Counted from the first letter of the stretch, positions 1-9,386 are shown. The stretch is DNA of 64,000 bases from Pseudomonas fluorescens (GCF_902497995.1 NZ_CABVII010000004.1:62001-126000); one strand, 5' to 3'. Made by a program: numbers and translations. The notes: a model not told the origin generated them from the sequence alone.

Positions 1-431
1 ATTGCATACTGAGCTTGCACTGCCCCACCAGCGACCGGCTTCGTCGCAAGTAGCGCACCACTCTCACGCTCAAGCGAGGTGCAGTTTGTTACCAAGGCGG
101 CGTTTAAACGCGCTGCGAGACGAGGCGCCCATTCCAAAGCATTCGAAGTGTGAGGAATGATGATCAGCTCAGCACCCGCTTTTTTCGCGATTTCCGCGGC
201 GGCACTGACAAACGCTTCGCAGGTGTATTCCGTAACTTGAGCGTCATCCGCGATTAACAGCCGATCAATCCCTGCGGTACTGAATACACCTACAGGGATG
301 CTGCTGCCGATCAAAGCACCGACGATTTCAGTGCCCGACTCGCGCACACTCAGCGCGGCTGTCACCGCCTCCGCGCTAGCTTGATTGAGAAGGCCATTCT
401 GAACTTCACCAAAAACGACAATGCTATTCAT
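1..431 (-). CDS. etfA: Electron transfer flavoprotein alpha subunit, 5' part (runs off the window)
   Basis: The first 143 codons are visible from the ATG at 431. The reading frame begins MNSIVVFGEV and continues through an ETF-type N-terminal domain. ETF-alpha pairs with ETF-beta to carry electrons from acyl-CoA and related dehydrogenases to the quinone pool. The FAD-binding C-terminal domain lies outside the window. The start ATG overlaps the etfB stop as ATGA (429-433), so the two are translationally coupled in the order etfB-etfA. This looks like a pathway-specific ETF rather than the housekeeping pair, because it sits in a catabolic cluster. A dehydrogenase partner is expected beyond the left edge. 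Confidence 0.85.
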   Translation of the reverse strand, partial: MNSIVVFGEVQNGLLNQASAEAVTAALSVRESGTEIVGALIGSSIPVGVFSTAGIDRLLIADDAQVTEYTCEAFVSAAAEIAKKAGAELIIIPHTSNALEWAPRLAARLNAALVTNCTSLERESGALLATKPVAGGAVQAQYA

Positions 432-1222
432 CAGATCACCCCTTCTTGAACCAGACGATCAGCCAAGGCACGACCATTTGCTTCGTCCGACCCTTCGGAA
501 ATCATTACGGTATCTACCTTCACAGGGGGCTTGATATAGAGCCTCTTTAACTCCACAACCGGAGCCGATGAAAGCTCACCCAGATCCGCCTCTGTCCAGG
601 TAGGGATAACGACCTTCTTGGCCATCATCACCCCTTTAAGCCCAGCTGTACGAGGCTTGTTGATTTCATTAGAAATACCAATCAGCAATGGCAGACGCGC
701 CTTAAGACGCTGAGTAACGTCCTCCCCCATTCGATCAGCAACAAGAGCATCCGTCTCAACCTGAACGATTGCCTTGACCGGAGAAATAGAGGCGAAGCCT
801 AGTTTTTCCGCCAGGATAAGATGAGTTTGACCAGCGTCAGTATCGGAAGACGCTTTCCCGGAGAGCACAAGATCGACATTTCCGATCTTTCGAATTGCTC
901 TCGCAAGCTGGTCAGCGATAACGAAGCTATCGCAGCCCAAGCCAGTCGCTCCCGAAATATGAATTCCGCCGTCAGCCCCCATAGCGATTGCCCGTCGCAA
1001 TTGAGCAATTGCCTGATCATCTCCGACAGTAACGACAGTTACGGTGCCTCCGACGGACTCTTTGATCTTCAACGCTTCCTCAACAGCATTTGCGTCATAT
1101 CCGTTAAGGACTGGACTCATGCCCGAGCGCATCTCGATCGACTTTTCATCCGGTGCAACCTGCAACAGCACAGGTGGGGTGTTGGGATCAAATACTTGCT
1201 TGAGGGTTACAACGATGTGCAT
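431..1222 (-). CDS. etfB: Electron transfer flavoprotein beta subunit
   Basis: 263 residues of ETF-beta/FixA type. It begins MHIVVTLKQVFDPNTPP and includes the conserved NGYDANAVEEALKIKE stretch near residue 40 and a GADGGIHI segment near residue 82. It forms the AMP- and FAD-holding heterodimer with the overlapping etfA product. AGGAG lies 7 nt upstream of the ATG. It is divergent from the flavoprotein gene at 1521, with a 298-bp control region between them. Its role is to accept electrons from a dehydrogenase of this cluster, none of which is encoded inside the window. Confidence 0.9.
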   Translation of the reverse strand: MHIVVTLKQVFDPNTPPVLLQVAPDEKSIEMRSGMSPVLNGYDANAVEEALKIKESVGGTVTVVTVGDDQAIAQLRRAIAMGADGGIHISGATGLGCDSFVIADQLARAIRKIGNVDLVLSGKASSDTDAGQTHLILAEKLGFASISPVKAIVQVETDALVADRMGEDVTQRLKARLPLLIGISNEINKPRTAGLKGVMMAKKVVIPTWTEADLGELSSAPVVELKRLYIKPPVKVDTVMISEGSDEANGRALADRLVQEGVI

Positions 1223-1390
1223 GCGATGCTCCTAGGGTGCCTAGCATTTCATACGATGAAGTAGTGATCGCCGACCAACTACCTGTGACTTTGCCTCTGT
1301 CCGCTCGCACGCTTTCTTGTGACCGGCATTTAAAGGCACAGCCTCTGGCAAGGGGCTGACGAAGGTGGCTTGAGATCGAATGTACAACCT

Positions 1391-1423
1391 TTTGACTTAG
1401 CAGTATACAAAAAAGACTCATGG
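1391..1423 (+). promoter_or_regulatory. Recurring cluster operator/promoter element, site a
   Basis: The element reads GACTTAGCAGTA followed by TACAAAAAAGAC, in the intergenic region between etfB and the gene at 1521. It matches the element at 16733 almost base for base and shares the core-plus-A/T-tract layout with sites at 9465, 16061, 16208, 18807 and 20115. It is probably a binding site for a TetR regulator of the cluster. The regulator is inferred. Confidence 0.55.
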
Positions 1424-1520
1424 GTCTAAGATATTTTCCAGGAAGGTCGCCAGCACCCATCGACCCCCGATTTACATAGAAGCGCTGCTATAAAGCGGCA
1501 ACACCAGAGGTCTGTAACCT

Positions 1521-2633
1521 ATGCGTACTGCAGTCACTGAAATGTTCGGGATCGACATCCCGCTCTTCGCTTTCTCCCATTGCCGTGATGTCGTGCTTGA
1601 AGCCTCTAAGGCTGGCGGTATGGGCATTCTAGGCGCCGCATGGATGACTCCAGAAGAACTTGAAGTGTCTTTGAAATGGATCGATGAGCGCATCGACGGC
1701 AAACCCTATGGAGTGGATATCGTCTTTCCAGGGACATTCGCTCCGCTCACAGACGATCGTGATCCAGCGAAGATATTGCCTGAGGGTCATCGCCAATTCG
1801 TCGACCGCATGATGAACGATGCTGGCATTCCTGAGCTGCCGGACGATGACGCTAAAGCGTTTGCTCAAGAACATGCCGACAAGATGAAAATGACGCCAAG
1901 CGACAGTGAGCGTTCATTGCAAATCTCACTGCGTCATCCAGGTGTGAAGTTCATCGTTAGCGCAATGGGCGCAGCCCCAAAACACGTTGTTGATTTGGTG
2001 CATGCGCACGGCCTTAAGGTTGGTGCGCTGGTAGGCAACGTAGATCACGCCGTAAAGCAGAAGGAGGCTGGGGTTGATGTGCTTATTGCCCAAGGTGCTG
2101 AAGCCGGTGGCCACGTTGGCCGTGTAGGCTCGATGGTGCTGTGGCCGCAACTTGTTGACGCGATGGCTCCGATCCCAGTTTTGGCAGCTGGTGGTATCGG
2201 TCGAGGTCGTCAGTTTGCTGCAGCGATGGCCTTGGGTGCAGCAGGAGCATGGTGCGGCTCAATTTGGCTGGGAACCAGGGAAAGCGACCTCACCCCAAAC
2301 ATGAAAGAGCGCATGTTCGAATCGAAGTCTGAAGACGCGGTAGTAAGTAAAGCGCTCACCGGCAAAAACTGCCGCATCCTACGCAGCAACTACACCGAAG
2401 CGTGGGATAAAGCGGAGGACGTAAAGCCTCTCACCTTCCCTCTGCAATCGATTCTGGGTGGTGTACCGCTGCGCCGGGCCGAGCGCGTTCGCCGCTTTGA
2501 TTATTGGACTTATGCCGTCGGCCAGATCGTTGGAGATATGCAGCAGGAAACTACTGTTCGCCAGATCTTCGCAGAAATGCTTGGTGAGTACGTTGAAGTC
2601 ATGGAAAACCTCAACAAGCTGTTGGAAGACTAA
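1521..2633 (+). CDS. Nitronate monooxygenase-like FMN flavoprotein (NPD family)
   Basis: 370 residues with the FMN TIM-barrel of the 2-nitropropane dioxygenase/nitronate monooxygenase family. Visible marks are AGGMGILGA near residue 31, QGAEAGGH near 191-198 (the His matches the family catalytic position) and the phosphate-binding AAGGIGRGRQ near 222-231. Family members oxidise nitronates. Relatives act as enoyl reductases or unknown oxidoreductases, so the substrate here is open. A GAGG precedes the ATG. It is transcribed away from etfBA and carries the cluster element upstream, so it probably belongs to the same pathway. Confidence 0.8.
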   Translation: MRTAVTEMFGIDIPLFAFSHCRDVVLEASKAGGMGILGAAWMTPEELEVSLKWIDERIDGKPYGVDIVFPGTFAPLTDDRDPAKILPEGHRQFVDRMMNDAGIPELPDDDAKAFAQEHADKMKMTPSDSERSLQISLRHPGVKFIVSAMGAAPKHVVDLVHAHGLKVGALVGNVDHAVKQKEAGVDVLIAQGAEAGGHVGRVGSMVLWPQLVDAMAPIPVLAAGGIGRGRQFAAAMALGAAGAWCGSIWLGTRESDLTPNMKERMFESKSEDAVVSKALTGKNCRILRSNYTEAWDKAEDVKPLTFPLQSILGGVPLRRAERVRRFDYWTYAVGQIVGDMQQETTVRQIFAEMLGEYVEVMENLNKLLED

Positions 2634-2699
2634 CAACCGTCCGCTATTGGAACATCGCTGCGGGGGTGAGCTGCGCCTAAGCCCCTTCGCCCCCACAGC

Positions 2700-2909
2700 G
2701 ATAGGTTCCTGCAAACCGCCTTACGCCATAAATATCAAACTGCGACAGCCCAGGCCTCGCGGCTATTCGACTCGACAGAAGACTATGCGCCAGGATTCGG
2801 AGTCCTGGAGTCAGCCTTGGGGATTGCACCGAAGATTACGCAGTACGATGACTACGTCGCTGTCGGCAGTGTGCTCCAGCGGGTGCGCCATCGCATCTCG
2901 CTGGTCTGA
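2700..2909 (+). pseudogene. Possible 3' remnant of an unidentified gene
   Basis: The 387-bp gap between 2633 and 3021 has no full gene. An open frame ending in TGA at 2907-2909 reads as protein-like in its last 60 or so codons (for example GVLESALGIAPKITQYDDYV), but has no convincing start or Shine-Dalgarno. It could be the tail of a gene whose front was lost when the ABC-F gene or its flank arrived. I do not recognise the family. Confidence 0.25.
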
Positions 2910-3020
2910 TAGCCAGCAAACCCTCAGCAGTGAAAAAGCTGCTCGAAGACAATAATTTGGCCTACGAGCCCCCCCCTTCTGCGCTATCAATTAGCGGACA
3001 ATCGCACCCTCCCGAGACTC

Positions 3021-4946
3021 ATGATTTCTCTAAAAAATATCGAGCTACGGCTAGGCAAGAAGGTACTCCTGCAGGAGGCCCATTTATTGATCAACAGTGG
3101 CGAGAAAGCGTCTTTAATCGGACGTAACGGGGCCGGGAAGTCTAGTCTTTTTGGGTTACTGACGGGTCTACTGCACGAAGATGCCGGCGAGTTCGAGCTG
3201 CCGTCTCAGTGGCAAATATCTCAAGTTGAACAAAGTATGCCAGAGACGGATAGGAGCGCGACTGAGTTCGTTCTTGAGGGTGACATCCGGTTGATGAAAG
3301 CAAGGGGTGAGCTGGTTCAAGCAGCCGCACAGAATGACGGTATGGCTATGGCACAAGCCTATAGCGACCTAGCGGACGCTGGCGATCATGATGCTGCTGC
3401 GCGCGCCCAGGCACTGATTCTAGGGCTCGGTTTTACGCCTTATGAGTTGCACAACGCTGTGAACAGCTTTTCCGGAGGGTGGCGAATGCGGTTGCAATTG
3501 GCCCGCGCGCTGATGTGCCCCAGCGATCTGCTACTGCTAGACGAGCCAACTAATCATCTCGACCTGGATGCATTGATTTGGTTGGAAACCTGGCTTCGCA
3601 AGTTCGAGGGCACTCTGCTTGTGATCAGCCACGATCGGGAGTTCCTCGATGCAGTAACCAATGTCACCGTACATCTAGAGCACACCAAGCTTCATCGCTA
3701 CAACGGCAATTACAGCGCGTTCGAAAAATTGCGCGCAGAGTCTCTTGAGCAACAACACGCAGCACACGCCAAGCAGAACGAAAAGATGGCGCATCTGCAG
3801 AAATATATTGATCGCTTCCGCTATAAGGCAACGAAAGCAAGACAAGCACAAAGCCGCATCAAAGCCTTGGAGCGTATTGAAAAGATCAGCGCCGTAATCG
3901 CCGACGCCGAGTTCACTTTTGCCTTCAAAGAGCCCCTGTATCTACCAAACCCGATGCTCACGATGGATGAGGTCGACTTTGGTTATACAGAAACCTTTGA
4001 TACTGAAAGGCTCACCATCCTCAGTGACATTCGTAAATCCGTATTGGCAGGCCAGCGTATAGGCATTCTGGGGGCAAATGGCCAAGGTAAATCCACTTTC
4101 GTGAAAACTATCGCTTGCAATCTGAAACCGCTCGCAGGATCCATCATCGAAGGCAAAGGTTTATCCATAGGTTACTTTGCACAACAAGAACTGGACGTTC
4201 TAGATGTGACTGAGACTCCCCTGACTCATATGCTGAATTTGACAAGGTTGGCTGATAAGCCTGGGCTTTCTGCTCGAGAGCAAGAGCTACGTAATTTTCT
4301 CGGCACTTTCAACATCAATGGCGACATGGTTACACAGAAGGTAAGCACATTGAGCGGAGGGGAAAAGGCTCGTCTCGTCTTGTGCATGATCGTATGGCAA
4401 CGGCCCAATCTGTTACTGCTCGACGAGCCAACCAACCACTTGGATCTGACTACCCGCGAAGCTCTTGCAATAGCTCTGAACCAATTCGATGGAAGCGTCA
4501 TGCTTGTAAGTCATGATCGCGCACTACTTCGCTCAGTCTGCGATGAATTTTGGCTCGTGGGAAGCGGCGCGGTCGTGCCTTTCGAAGGAGACCTTGAAGA
4601 CTACCAACGCTATCTGCTCGACCAAGGAAAACGCTCGGTCAACGATGCCAGCACTGGACATACCCTTCCATCGACTGAGTTAACATCGCATCGGAAGACG
4701 TCTGTGCTCAGACCTCGATCAGCTAATCGTCTTAAAATCATTGAGCGCGAGCTTCTAGAAAATGAGCTGCGCGTTTCAGAACTCAAGATCGAAAAAGCCC
4801 GACATGAAAATAGGTTGTCGATCAGGCCGGCGCATCCAGAACTGCTGGACATTGCACGTCAATTGAGTCAACTGGAAGTCGAAATTGAAGCATTGGAAGA
4901 CTGCTGGCTACAGTTACAGGAGGAAGCGGAACAATTGAAGGCGTAG
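3021..4946 (+). CDS. ABC-F family ATPase (YheS-like)
   Basis: 641 residues with two ABC domains and no membrane segments. The first has Walker A GRNGAGKSS (about 34-42), signature FSGGWRMRLQLARAL and LLDEPTNHLDL. The second has GANGQGKST, LSGGEKARL and a second LLDEPTNHLDL. An inter-domain linker is present, and the C-terminal 100 or so residues are charged and helical, as in YheS/Uup. ABC-F proteins bind the ribosomal E site and affect translation or antibiotic resistance. The opening residues and the SQWQISQVEQ stretch fit YheS best. This is probably an extra copy acquired with the cluster, and its connection to the pathway is unclear. It ends in TAG. Confidence 0.88.
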   Translation: MISLKNIELRLGKKVLLQEAHLLINSGEKASLIGRNGAGKSSLFGLLTGLLHEDAGEFELPSQWQISQVEQSMPETDRSATEFVLEGDIRLMKARGELVQAAAQNDGMAMAQAYSDLADAGDHDAAARAQALILGLGFTPYELHNAVNSFSGGWRMRLQLARALMCPSDLLLLDEPTNHLDLDALIWLETWLRKFEGTLLVISHDREFLDAVTNVTVHLEHTKLHRYNGNYSAFEKLRAESLEQQHAAHAKQNEKMAHLQKYIDRFRYKATKARQAQSRIKALERIEKISAVIADAEFTFAFKEPLYLPNPMLTMDEVDFGYTETFDTERLTILSDIRKSVLAGQRIGILGANGQGKSTFVKTIACNLKPLAGSIIEGKGLSIGYFAQQELDVLDVTETPLTHMLNLTRLADKPGLSAREQELRNFLGTFNINGDMVTQKVSTLSGGEKARLVLCMIVWQRPNLLLLDEPTNHLDLTTREALAIALNQFDGSVMLVSHDRALLRSVCDEFWLVGSGAVVPFEGDLEDYQRYLLDQGKRSVNDASTGHTLPSTELTSHRKTSVLRPRSANRLKIIERELLENELRVSELKIEKARHENRLSIRPAHPELLDIARQLSQLEVEIEALEDCWLQLQEEAEQLKA

Positions 4947-5022
4947 CGACAATTTGCTCACTCTGCCCACACTACTGATGCCCATATTGCAAACCGTAAG
5001 TATTGAGAGATGGCGGGAATCA

Positions 5023-6942
5023 ATCGAGTAGGAGGCGGATTTACATCCGCCGTCCTCTCACACCACCGTACGTACGGTTCCGTATACGGCGGTTCAGGTT
5101 AAGCGGTTAAGCCGGGTTATCGTGTCCAGTATTGATACCAGCCCGAGTCGATCCCAGAGTTTCTTCGGCAGCGCCTGATTCATATGGGGTGCTCCCGAAT
5201 TCCACCAAGGGCCTCGACCGTTGAATGCTGAGTGACAAGCACGGGCTTCGTTGAGCCCTAGACGCATCAAGTTGCGCGCCCTCGTCGAGGGCTGCTTCCA
5301 TTGGCGCCAGATGATACAGCGAAGTTTGTGACGCACCCAGCCATCAAGATACTCAAGTGGCCGCTTGCTCTGACTCAGCTTGAAGTAGCCAGCCCAACCA
5401 CGCAGTACGGGGTTTATCCGCTCGATGACGCTCGCCACTCTGTGGCTTCGCGTTGTGCGCAGCAAACTTCGAAGTCGGTCGCGTAAGCGATCCAGACTCA
5501 TCGTTGCCACTCTTAGTCTCGGCTGTTGATGCCAGCTCATCCCATAGCCCAAGTAATCACACATCCACGACCCGGCTACTCGGCTCTTTTCCCGGTTCAG
5601 CGTCAGTTTCAGGCGCTCGCTCAGGAAACGCTCAACGCCGGCCATCACCCGTTCACCTGCGCGACGACTGCGCACATAAATGTTCGCGTCATCGGCATAG
5701 CGCACGAAGCGATGGCCCCGCCGTTCCAGCTCGCGGTCGAGTTCGTTGAGCAGGATGTTCGACAGCAACGGCGAGAGCGGGCCGCCTTGCGGCGTCCCTT
5801 CCTGCCGTCGGCTGACGAGACCGCCTGACATTGTTCCCGCTTCGAGGTAGCGACGGATCAGCGTGAGCACACGTTTGTCTTCGATTTGACGCGCAACATG
5901 GGCCATCAGAACATCATGATTAACCCGATCAAAGAATTTCTCCAGATCGAGTTCCACGCACCAGCGGTGACCCGCCGCCGCGTGGGCACGGGCCGTTTCG
6001 ATAGCTTGATGAGCGCTTCTGCCCGGACGAAAGCCGTAGCTGTAGTCCGAGAACAGCGGATCAAAGATAGGTGTGAGCTGTTGCAGCAAAGCCTGTTGGA
6101 TCAGGCGATCCACGACACAGGGAATGCCCAATTGCCGTGTTCCACCTTTGGGTTTGGGGATGTCGACGGCGCGTACACCTTGCGGTTGGTACTCGCCGGC
6201 CAGCAACCGAGTCTTGAGGATCGGCCAATACTGTTTCACGTAGCCTGCCAATTGGTCGACCGTCATACCATCGGCACCCGGTGCGCCCTTGTTGCTGACT
6301 ACGCGTTGATACGCACGCTTGAGGTTAGCCGGTGCAAGCACCCGCGCCATCAGCGTGTCCGGCTCCGCGTTCGTCCACGTCACAGACGCCGTCGATGCTT
6401 GCGCCCTGTCAGCCATCATCCTCGGATACCGTCCGGGACTTGGGGTAACAGTTTTCTCTGGGAGAATATTCTGCGTTTCAACATTCGACGAGACTCTGAC
6501 GCCTACTGGCGGCATAACCTGTTCGGCCCTTGGTGACGGGGTTATTCGCCACTTACTACGGCTTCGGCTGACTTCTGCACGCTCATCCCGTCGCCTCTCG
6601 ACGCTCGGTAGCACAATGGCAAACGTGCAGATCTCCCAGGGTAATTCGCGCGACCTTCCTGCTTATGCCTGTCGGATCTACGTCACAGCGTTCTGTGCAA
6701 GTATCGGGCTTTGAAGATGCTTGCCTCCTTACCCCGCTGCGCCGCCTCTATCCGCTTCCTGTTCGTCAGGCCAGCATTTTGCCTCGGGCTTCCTTCAGAT
6801 TCGCAGTCACTCACGACACCCTTGCCTCTGGCTAACACTTCCCCTTGCCGGGTGTGTAGAGGACTTTCACCTCCAAGTCACCAGCGTGGCCACCACAGCC
6901 AAGCTGGTTGCGCTTACGCGCAACGCGCCATGCCTGGCGCAC
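5023..6942 (-). mobile_element. Class C group II intron (about 1.92 kb)
   Basis: On the minus strand the intron starts GTGCGCC at 6942, straight after the T-tract and a short TGCTT spacer of a rho-independent terminator (6947-6974), which is the known target choice of class C introns. The domain I segment GGAGGTGAAAGTCC lies near 6860-6880, followed by the maturase frame. Domain V is near 5050-5097, with paired CCGTA/TACGG arms, and domain VI is GGCGGATGTAAATCCGCC followed by CTACTCGAT at 5023. The 3' end could be off by one or two bases. It appears complete, so it may still splice. Boundaries are read from consensus, not tested. Confidence 0.8.
5094..6419 (-). CDS. ltrA: Group II intron reverse transcriptase/maturase
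   Basis: 441 residues from ATG 6419. The frame stays open to 6614, but the longer start adds a region that lies in intron RNA domains. The RT domain shows GIPCVVDRLIQQAL, YGFRPGRSAHQAI, a QGGPLSPLLSN block and the catalytic YADD in RYADDANIYV. It is followed by the maturase X domain and a short tail with WNSGAPHMNQALPKK. No HNH endonuclease motif is seen, as expected for class C intron proteins, which rely on host replication for priming. It binds its own intron RNA, aids splicing and reverse transcribes it. No frameshift is visible. Confidence 0.9.
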   Translation of the reverse strand: MMADRAQASTASVTWTNAEPDTLMARVLAPANLKRAYQRVVSNKGAPGADGMTVDQLAGYVKQYWPILKTRLLAGEYQPQGVRAVDIPKPKGGTRQLGIPCVVDRLIQQALLQQLTPIFDPLFSDYSYGFRPGRSAHQAIETARAHAAAGHRWCVELDLEKFFDRVNHDVLMAHVARQIEDKRVLTLIRRYLEAGTMSGGLVSRRQEGTPQGGPLSPLLSNILLNELDRELERRGHRFVRYADDANIYVRSRRAGERVMAGVERFLSERLKLTLNREKSRVAGSWMCDYLGYGMSWHQQPRLRVATMSLDRLRDRLRSLLRTTRSHRVASVIERINPVLRGWAGYFKLSQSKRPLEYLDGWVRHKLRCIIWRQWKQPSTRARNLMRLGLNEARACHSAFNGRGPWWNSGAPHMNQALPKKLWDRLGLVSILDTITRLNRLT

Positions 6943-6946
6943 AAGC

Positions 6947-6974
6947 AAAAAACCGGCTCCAATATGGAGCCGGT
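6947..6974 (-). terminator. Rho-independent terminator of the SDR gene, target of the group II intron
   Basis: On the minus strand the stem ACCGGCTCC pairs with GGAGCCGGT across an ATATT loop and is followed by six T. It terminates the SDR transcript. The intron begins 5 nt downstream. Confidence 0.85.
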
Positions 6975-7037
6975 CGAATCACCAAAACAAGCCAGCGGAG
7001 TTCTCAGCTGAACGAATTGGCGAGCACGCAAGGAGAA

Positions 7038-7829
7038 TCAGGCGACGAAGCCACCATCTACCACCAGCGAATGCCCAGTGATATAGCTCGCCTCGTCCGA
7101 GGCCAAGAACAGCACTGCAGCAGCGACCTCATCAGAAGTGCCTTTGCGACGAGCCGGAATCGACTTCTTGTAAGCCTCAGGATCTGCCGCACCTACACCA
7201 CGATTCATAAGATGAGCTGCTTTCGGCAGAATCGAAGCAGAGTTGCCGCGAATGTCGGTGGCGATCACACCTGGGCATACCGTATTGAAGGTGATGCCGG
7301 TCTCAGAGTGGGATGTTGCCATTTGCCGGGTTAATCCGACGACAGCAAACTTCGAGGCGGTGTAAGAAGCGCCATCAGCACGGCCGACCAAGCCACCGAT
7401 CGAAGAGGTATTGATTACTCGACCTGTTCCACGAGGGATCATATGCTTCAGTGCAGCTTGACAGCCAAAGAAGGTACCTTTCAGGTTAATACCCGTGATT
7501 TGATCCCACAGCTCTTCGGTCGTCTCCATAACATCAGCGAAACCGTCAAATACGCCGGCGTTGTTAACGATGATGTCCAGTTTCCCAAATTTATCGACAG
7601 CTGTTTGTACCAGAGCTTCCACTTGGGCCTGAGAACGAACATCTGTACGTACGAATACGACCTCACCGCCCAGAGCTTCGATTTCTGCAACCGCTTTAGC
7701 ACCGGCCTCAGGCTGGATGCCACCGATAACTGTTTTTACGCCGGCTGTGGCGAGGTTTCGAGAAATGGCCAAGCCAATACCGGTCTCTCCACCGGTGACA
7801 ACAGCTACTTTACCTTTCAGATCAAACAT
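7038..7829 (-). CDS. Short-chain dehydrogenase/reductase
   Basis: Classical SDR of 263 residues. The nucleotide-binding TGGETGIG is near residues 12-19, NNAG near 89, the catalytic Ser near 142-143 (NTSSIGG) and YTASK near 156-160. The C-terminus GHSLVVDGGFVA is typical. ATG 7829 is preferred over the GTG one codon earlier because of GAGGTGAG upstream. Third gene of a minus-strand operon FAD protein-TetR-SDR with gaps of 17 and 31 nt. It probably oxidises or reduces a hydroxy/keto intermediate of the pathway using NAD(P). The substrate is unknown. Confidence 0.85.
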   Translation of the reverse strand: MFDLKGKVAVVTGGETGIGLAISRNLATAGVKTVIGGIQPEAGAKAVAEIEALGGEVVFVRTDVRSQAQVEALVQTAVDKFGKLDIIVNNAGVFDGFADVMETTEELWDQITGINLKGTFFGCQAALKHMIPRGTGRVINTSSIGGLVGRADGASYTASKFAVVGLTRQMATSHSETGITFNTVCPGVIATDIRGNSASILPKAAHLMNRGVGAADPEAYKKSIPARRKGTSDEVAAAVLFLASDEASYITGHSLVVDGGFVA

Positions 7830-7860
7830 CACTCACCTCACGTAATTAAATTTTCATTAA

Positions 7861-8526
7861 TCATCTGCGCCCGATCGAGGTAGCGCTCGCCCCACCAAGA
7901 TCATGCGAAACGAGTACTACCGAAGCGCCTCCCCCCAAGAGGCGGATCACGCAGGTCTTAAGTTGATCTGCGCAAATCGATACATCAATGGGATTGGTCG
8001 CTACACTTCCGAGCATTCCATCCAGCAAACTCCAGATTGCTTTTATCGCAAACTCTAGGCTTGGAACTTTGAATACTCCGGCTTGCACACCTCGGCTTAA
8101 TACATCGTGAATAAGCCGTTCATGCTTGAGCAATAACGATTTAAGCCTAGTAGCATCACCTTCATCCAAGCACCTCTTCTCTCGAACAGCGAGAAGATGG
8201 AGCTCTTTATTCAGCGAAGCATGGATGAAATATTGCTCAACGTAAGCTCCCAGTTGCGTGACTGGCTCAACAGCTTTTTCGACCGCAGCTCTCAAAGCGG
8301 ACAGCAGGTTCTGCTCTGCTTCAAAAATTAGTTCAAACAACAACTGCTGCTTACCATCAATATGGTTATAGAGAGATCCCACCTGAATCCCGCTAATATC
8401 AGCGATTCTTCGCAAACTCACCGAACCGAATCCCTCAGCTACAAATAACTTCAAAGCAGTGGCCCGGATTACCTCGGCCCTTTCTGCTGATTTCTTATCT
8501 TTGCCGGAAACATACGACGTATTCAT
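7861..8526 (-). CDS. TetR/AcrR family transcriptional regulator
   Basis: 221 residues. The N-terminal HTH is visible as ALKLFVAEGFGSVSLRRIAD...GSLYNHIDGKQQLL near residues 24-65. The ligand domain is divergent, as usual in TetR. It lies between the FAD-protein and SDR genes in one operon, 17 nt downstream of the FAD gene. With the second TetR at 17265 it is a candidate to bind the repeated element seen throughout the cluster, including site c just upstream of this operon, which would give autoregulation. The effector is unknown but would be a pathway metabolite, often a CoA ester in related catabolic regulators. Confidence 0.85.
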   Translation of the reverse strand: MNTSYVSGKDKKSAERAEVIRATALKLFVAEGFGSVSLRRIADISGIQVGSLYNHIDGKQQLLFELIFEAEQNLLSALRAAVEKAVEPVTQLGAYVEQYFIHASLNKELHLLAVREKRCLDEGDATRLKSLLLKHERLIHDVLSRGVQAGVFKVPSLEFAIKAIWSLLDGMLGSVATNPIDVSICADQLKTCVIRLLGGGASVVLVSHDLGGASATSIGRR

Positions 8527-8543
8527 AGGGGCCGCAGCACGAG

Positions 8544-9386
8544 TCAGAGAGCGTTATTGAGAGGGTCGGACGATTGATTGGCTGAGTAGTCCACCCGACC
8601 AAGAGAGAGTGCAAACACATCCTCTGATCTATAGAGGGCCTCGGCAATCATCTCCCCTACCGCGATCGCCGCAGCTGGATTCGTATCGTGACCAATCGCC
8701 AAATAAAGCCCATCAAACCCTACCGGACGCCCAATATAAGGCGCACCAGTCGGCGTCAGAGGTACCTTTCCAGTGAATACTCCTGGAATGCCTTGACGTG
8801 CAGAGCTTGCACCTAATTGGTTCTCGGCGGCTTTGAGTTGTAACGACAGACCGATCGCTCCGATCAATCCCACACTTTGTAATCCGGCACAGATGACCAC
8901 TTCGTCTGCAACAATGGAACCAGTTGCCGTCACTGCACCATGCACGACGTTATGCTTCATGAGCAACGAGCTAACGGGATTGGCTTCGATCACGCGCCCC
9001 CCCGCCTGCTGGCAATGTACGGCAAGATCCTTTGCGAAATCTGAAAGTAAAATGGCCCGTTTACCACCAGGACTCTTAGCGTCATAGATGTAGGGTTCAC
9101 CCTCAATATCTTGAAGACTACCTACATAACCCAATTCGCCGGCCAACTCCTCCGCGAGCATTAAACCCCGTTCAGTAAGCTCCCCTGTCTGCGTTCCTTT
9201 GCAGTAAGCCAACACGCGCTTTAGCTCAAGATTCGGAATGCAATCTCCGACGAAGCCTCTCTCAAGCAGCATTACTTTTGCGCCCAGACGCTGCAGAAAA
9301 TAAGCAGCTGAGAGGCCAATCATTCCCGCGCCGACAATCACGACCTCCAGACCCGACCGGTGATTCACGCCACTTACCTCTTTCAT
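8544..9386 (-). CDS. FAD-dependent oxidoreductase, DAO-like, short form
   Basis: 280 residues from ATG 9386, which has AGAGG 9 nt upstream; the frame extends to 9422. The Rossmann motif VVIVGAGMIGLSAAYFL and the C-terminal IGHDTNPAAAIAVGEMIAEAL of D-amino-acid/sarcosine oxidase-like enzymes are present. Typical relatives have 370-400 residues. Here the region normally holding GASGRNGG just after the LLERG strand is replaced by GFVGDCIPNLELKRV, which suggests an in-frame internal deletion of about 80-100 residues. It may be inactive, or a compact variant. First gene of the operon with TetR and SDR. It probably acted on an amine or imine intermediate. Confidence 0.65.
   Translation of the reverse strand: MKEVSGVNHRSGLEVVIVGAGMIGLSAAYFLQRLGAKVMLLERGFVGDCIPNLELKRVLAYCKGTQTGELTERGLMLAEELAGELGYVGSLQDIEGEPYIYDAKSPGGKRAILLSDFAKDLAVHCQQAGGRVIEANPVSSLLMKHNVVHGAVTATGSIVADEVVICAGLQSVGLIGAIGLSLQLKAAENQLGASSARQGIPGVFTGKVPLTPTGAPYIGRPVGFDGLYLAIGHDTNPAAAIAVGEMIAEALYRSEDVFALSLGRVDYSANQSSDPLNNAL

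Noticed and set aside
5301..6536. Several plus-strand frames within the group II intron
   Set aside because: All are antisense to the maturase and lack family motifs.
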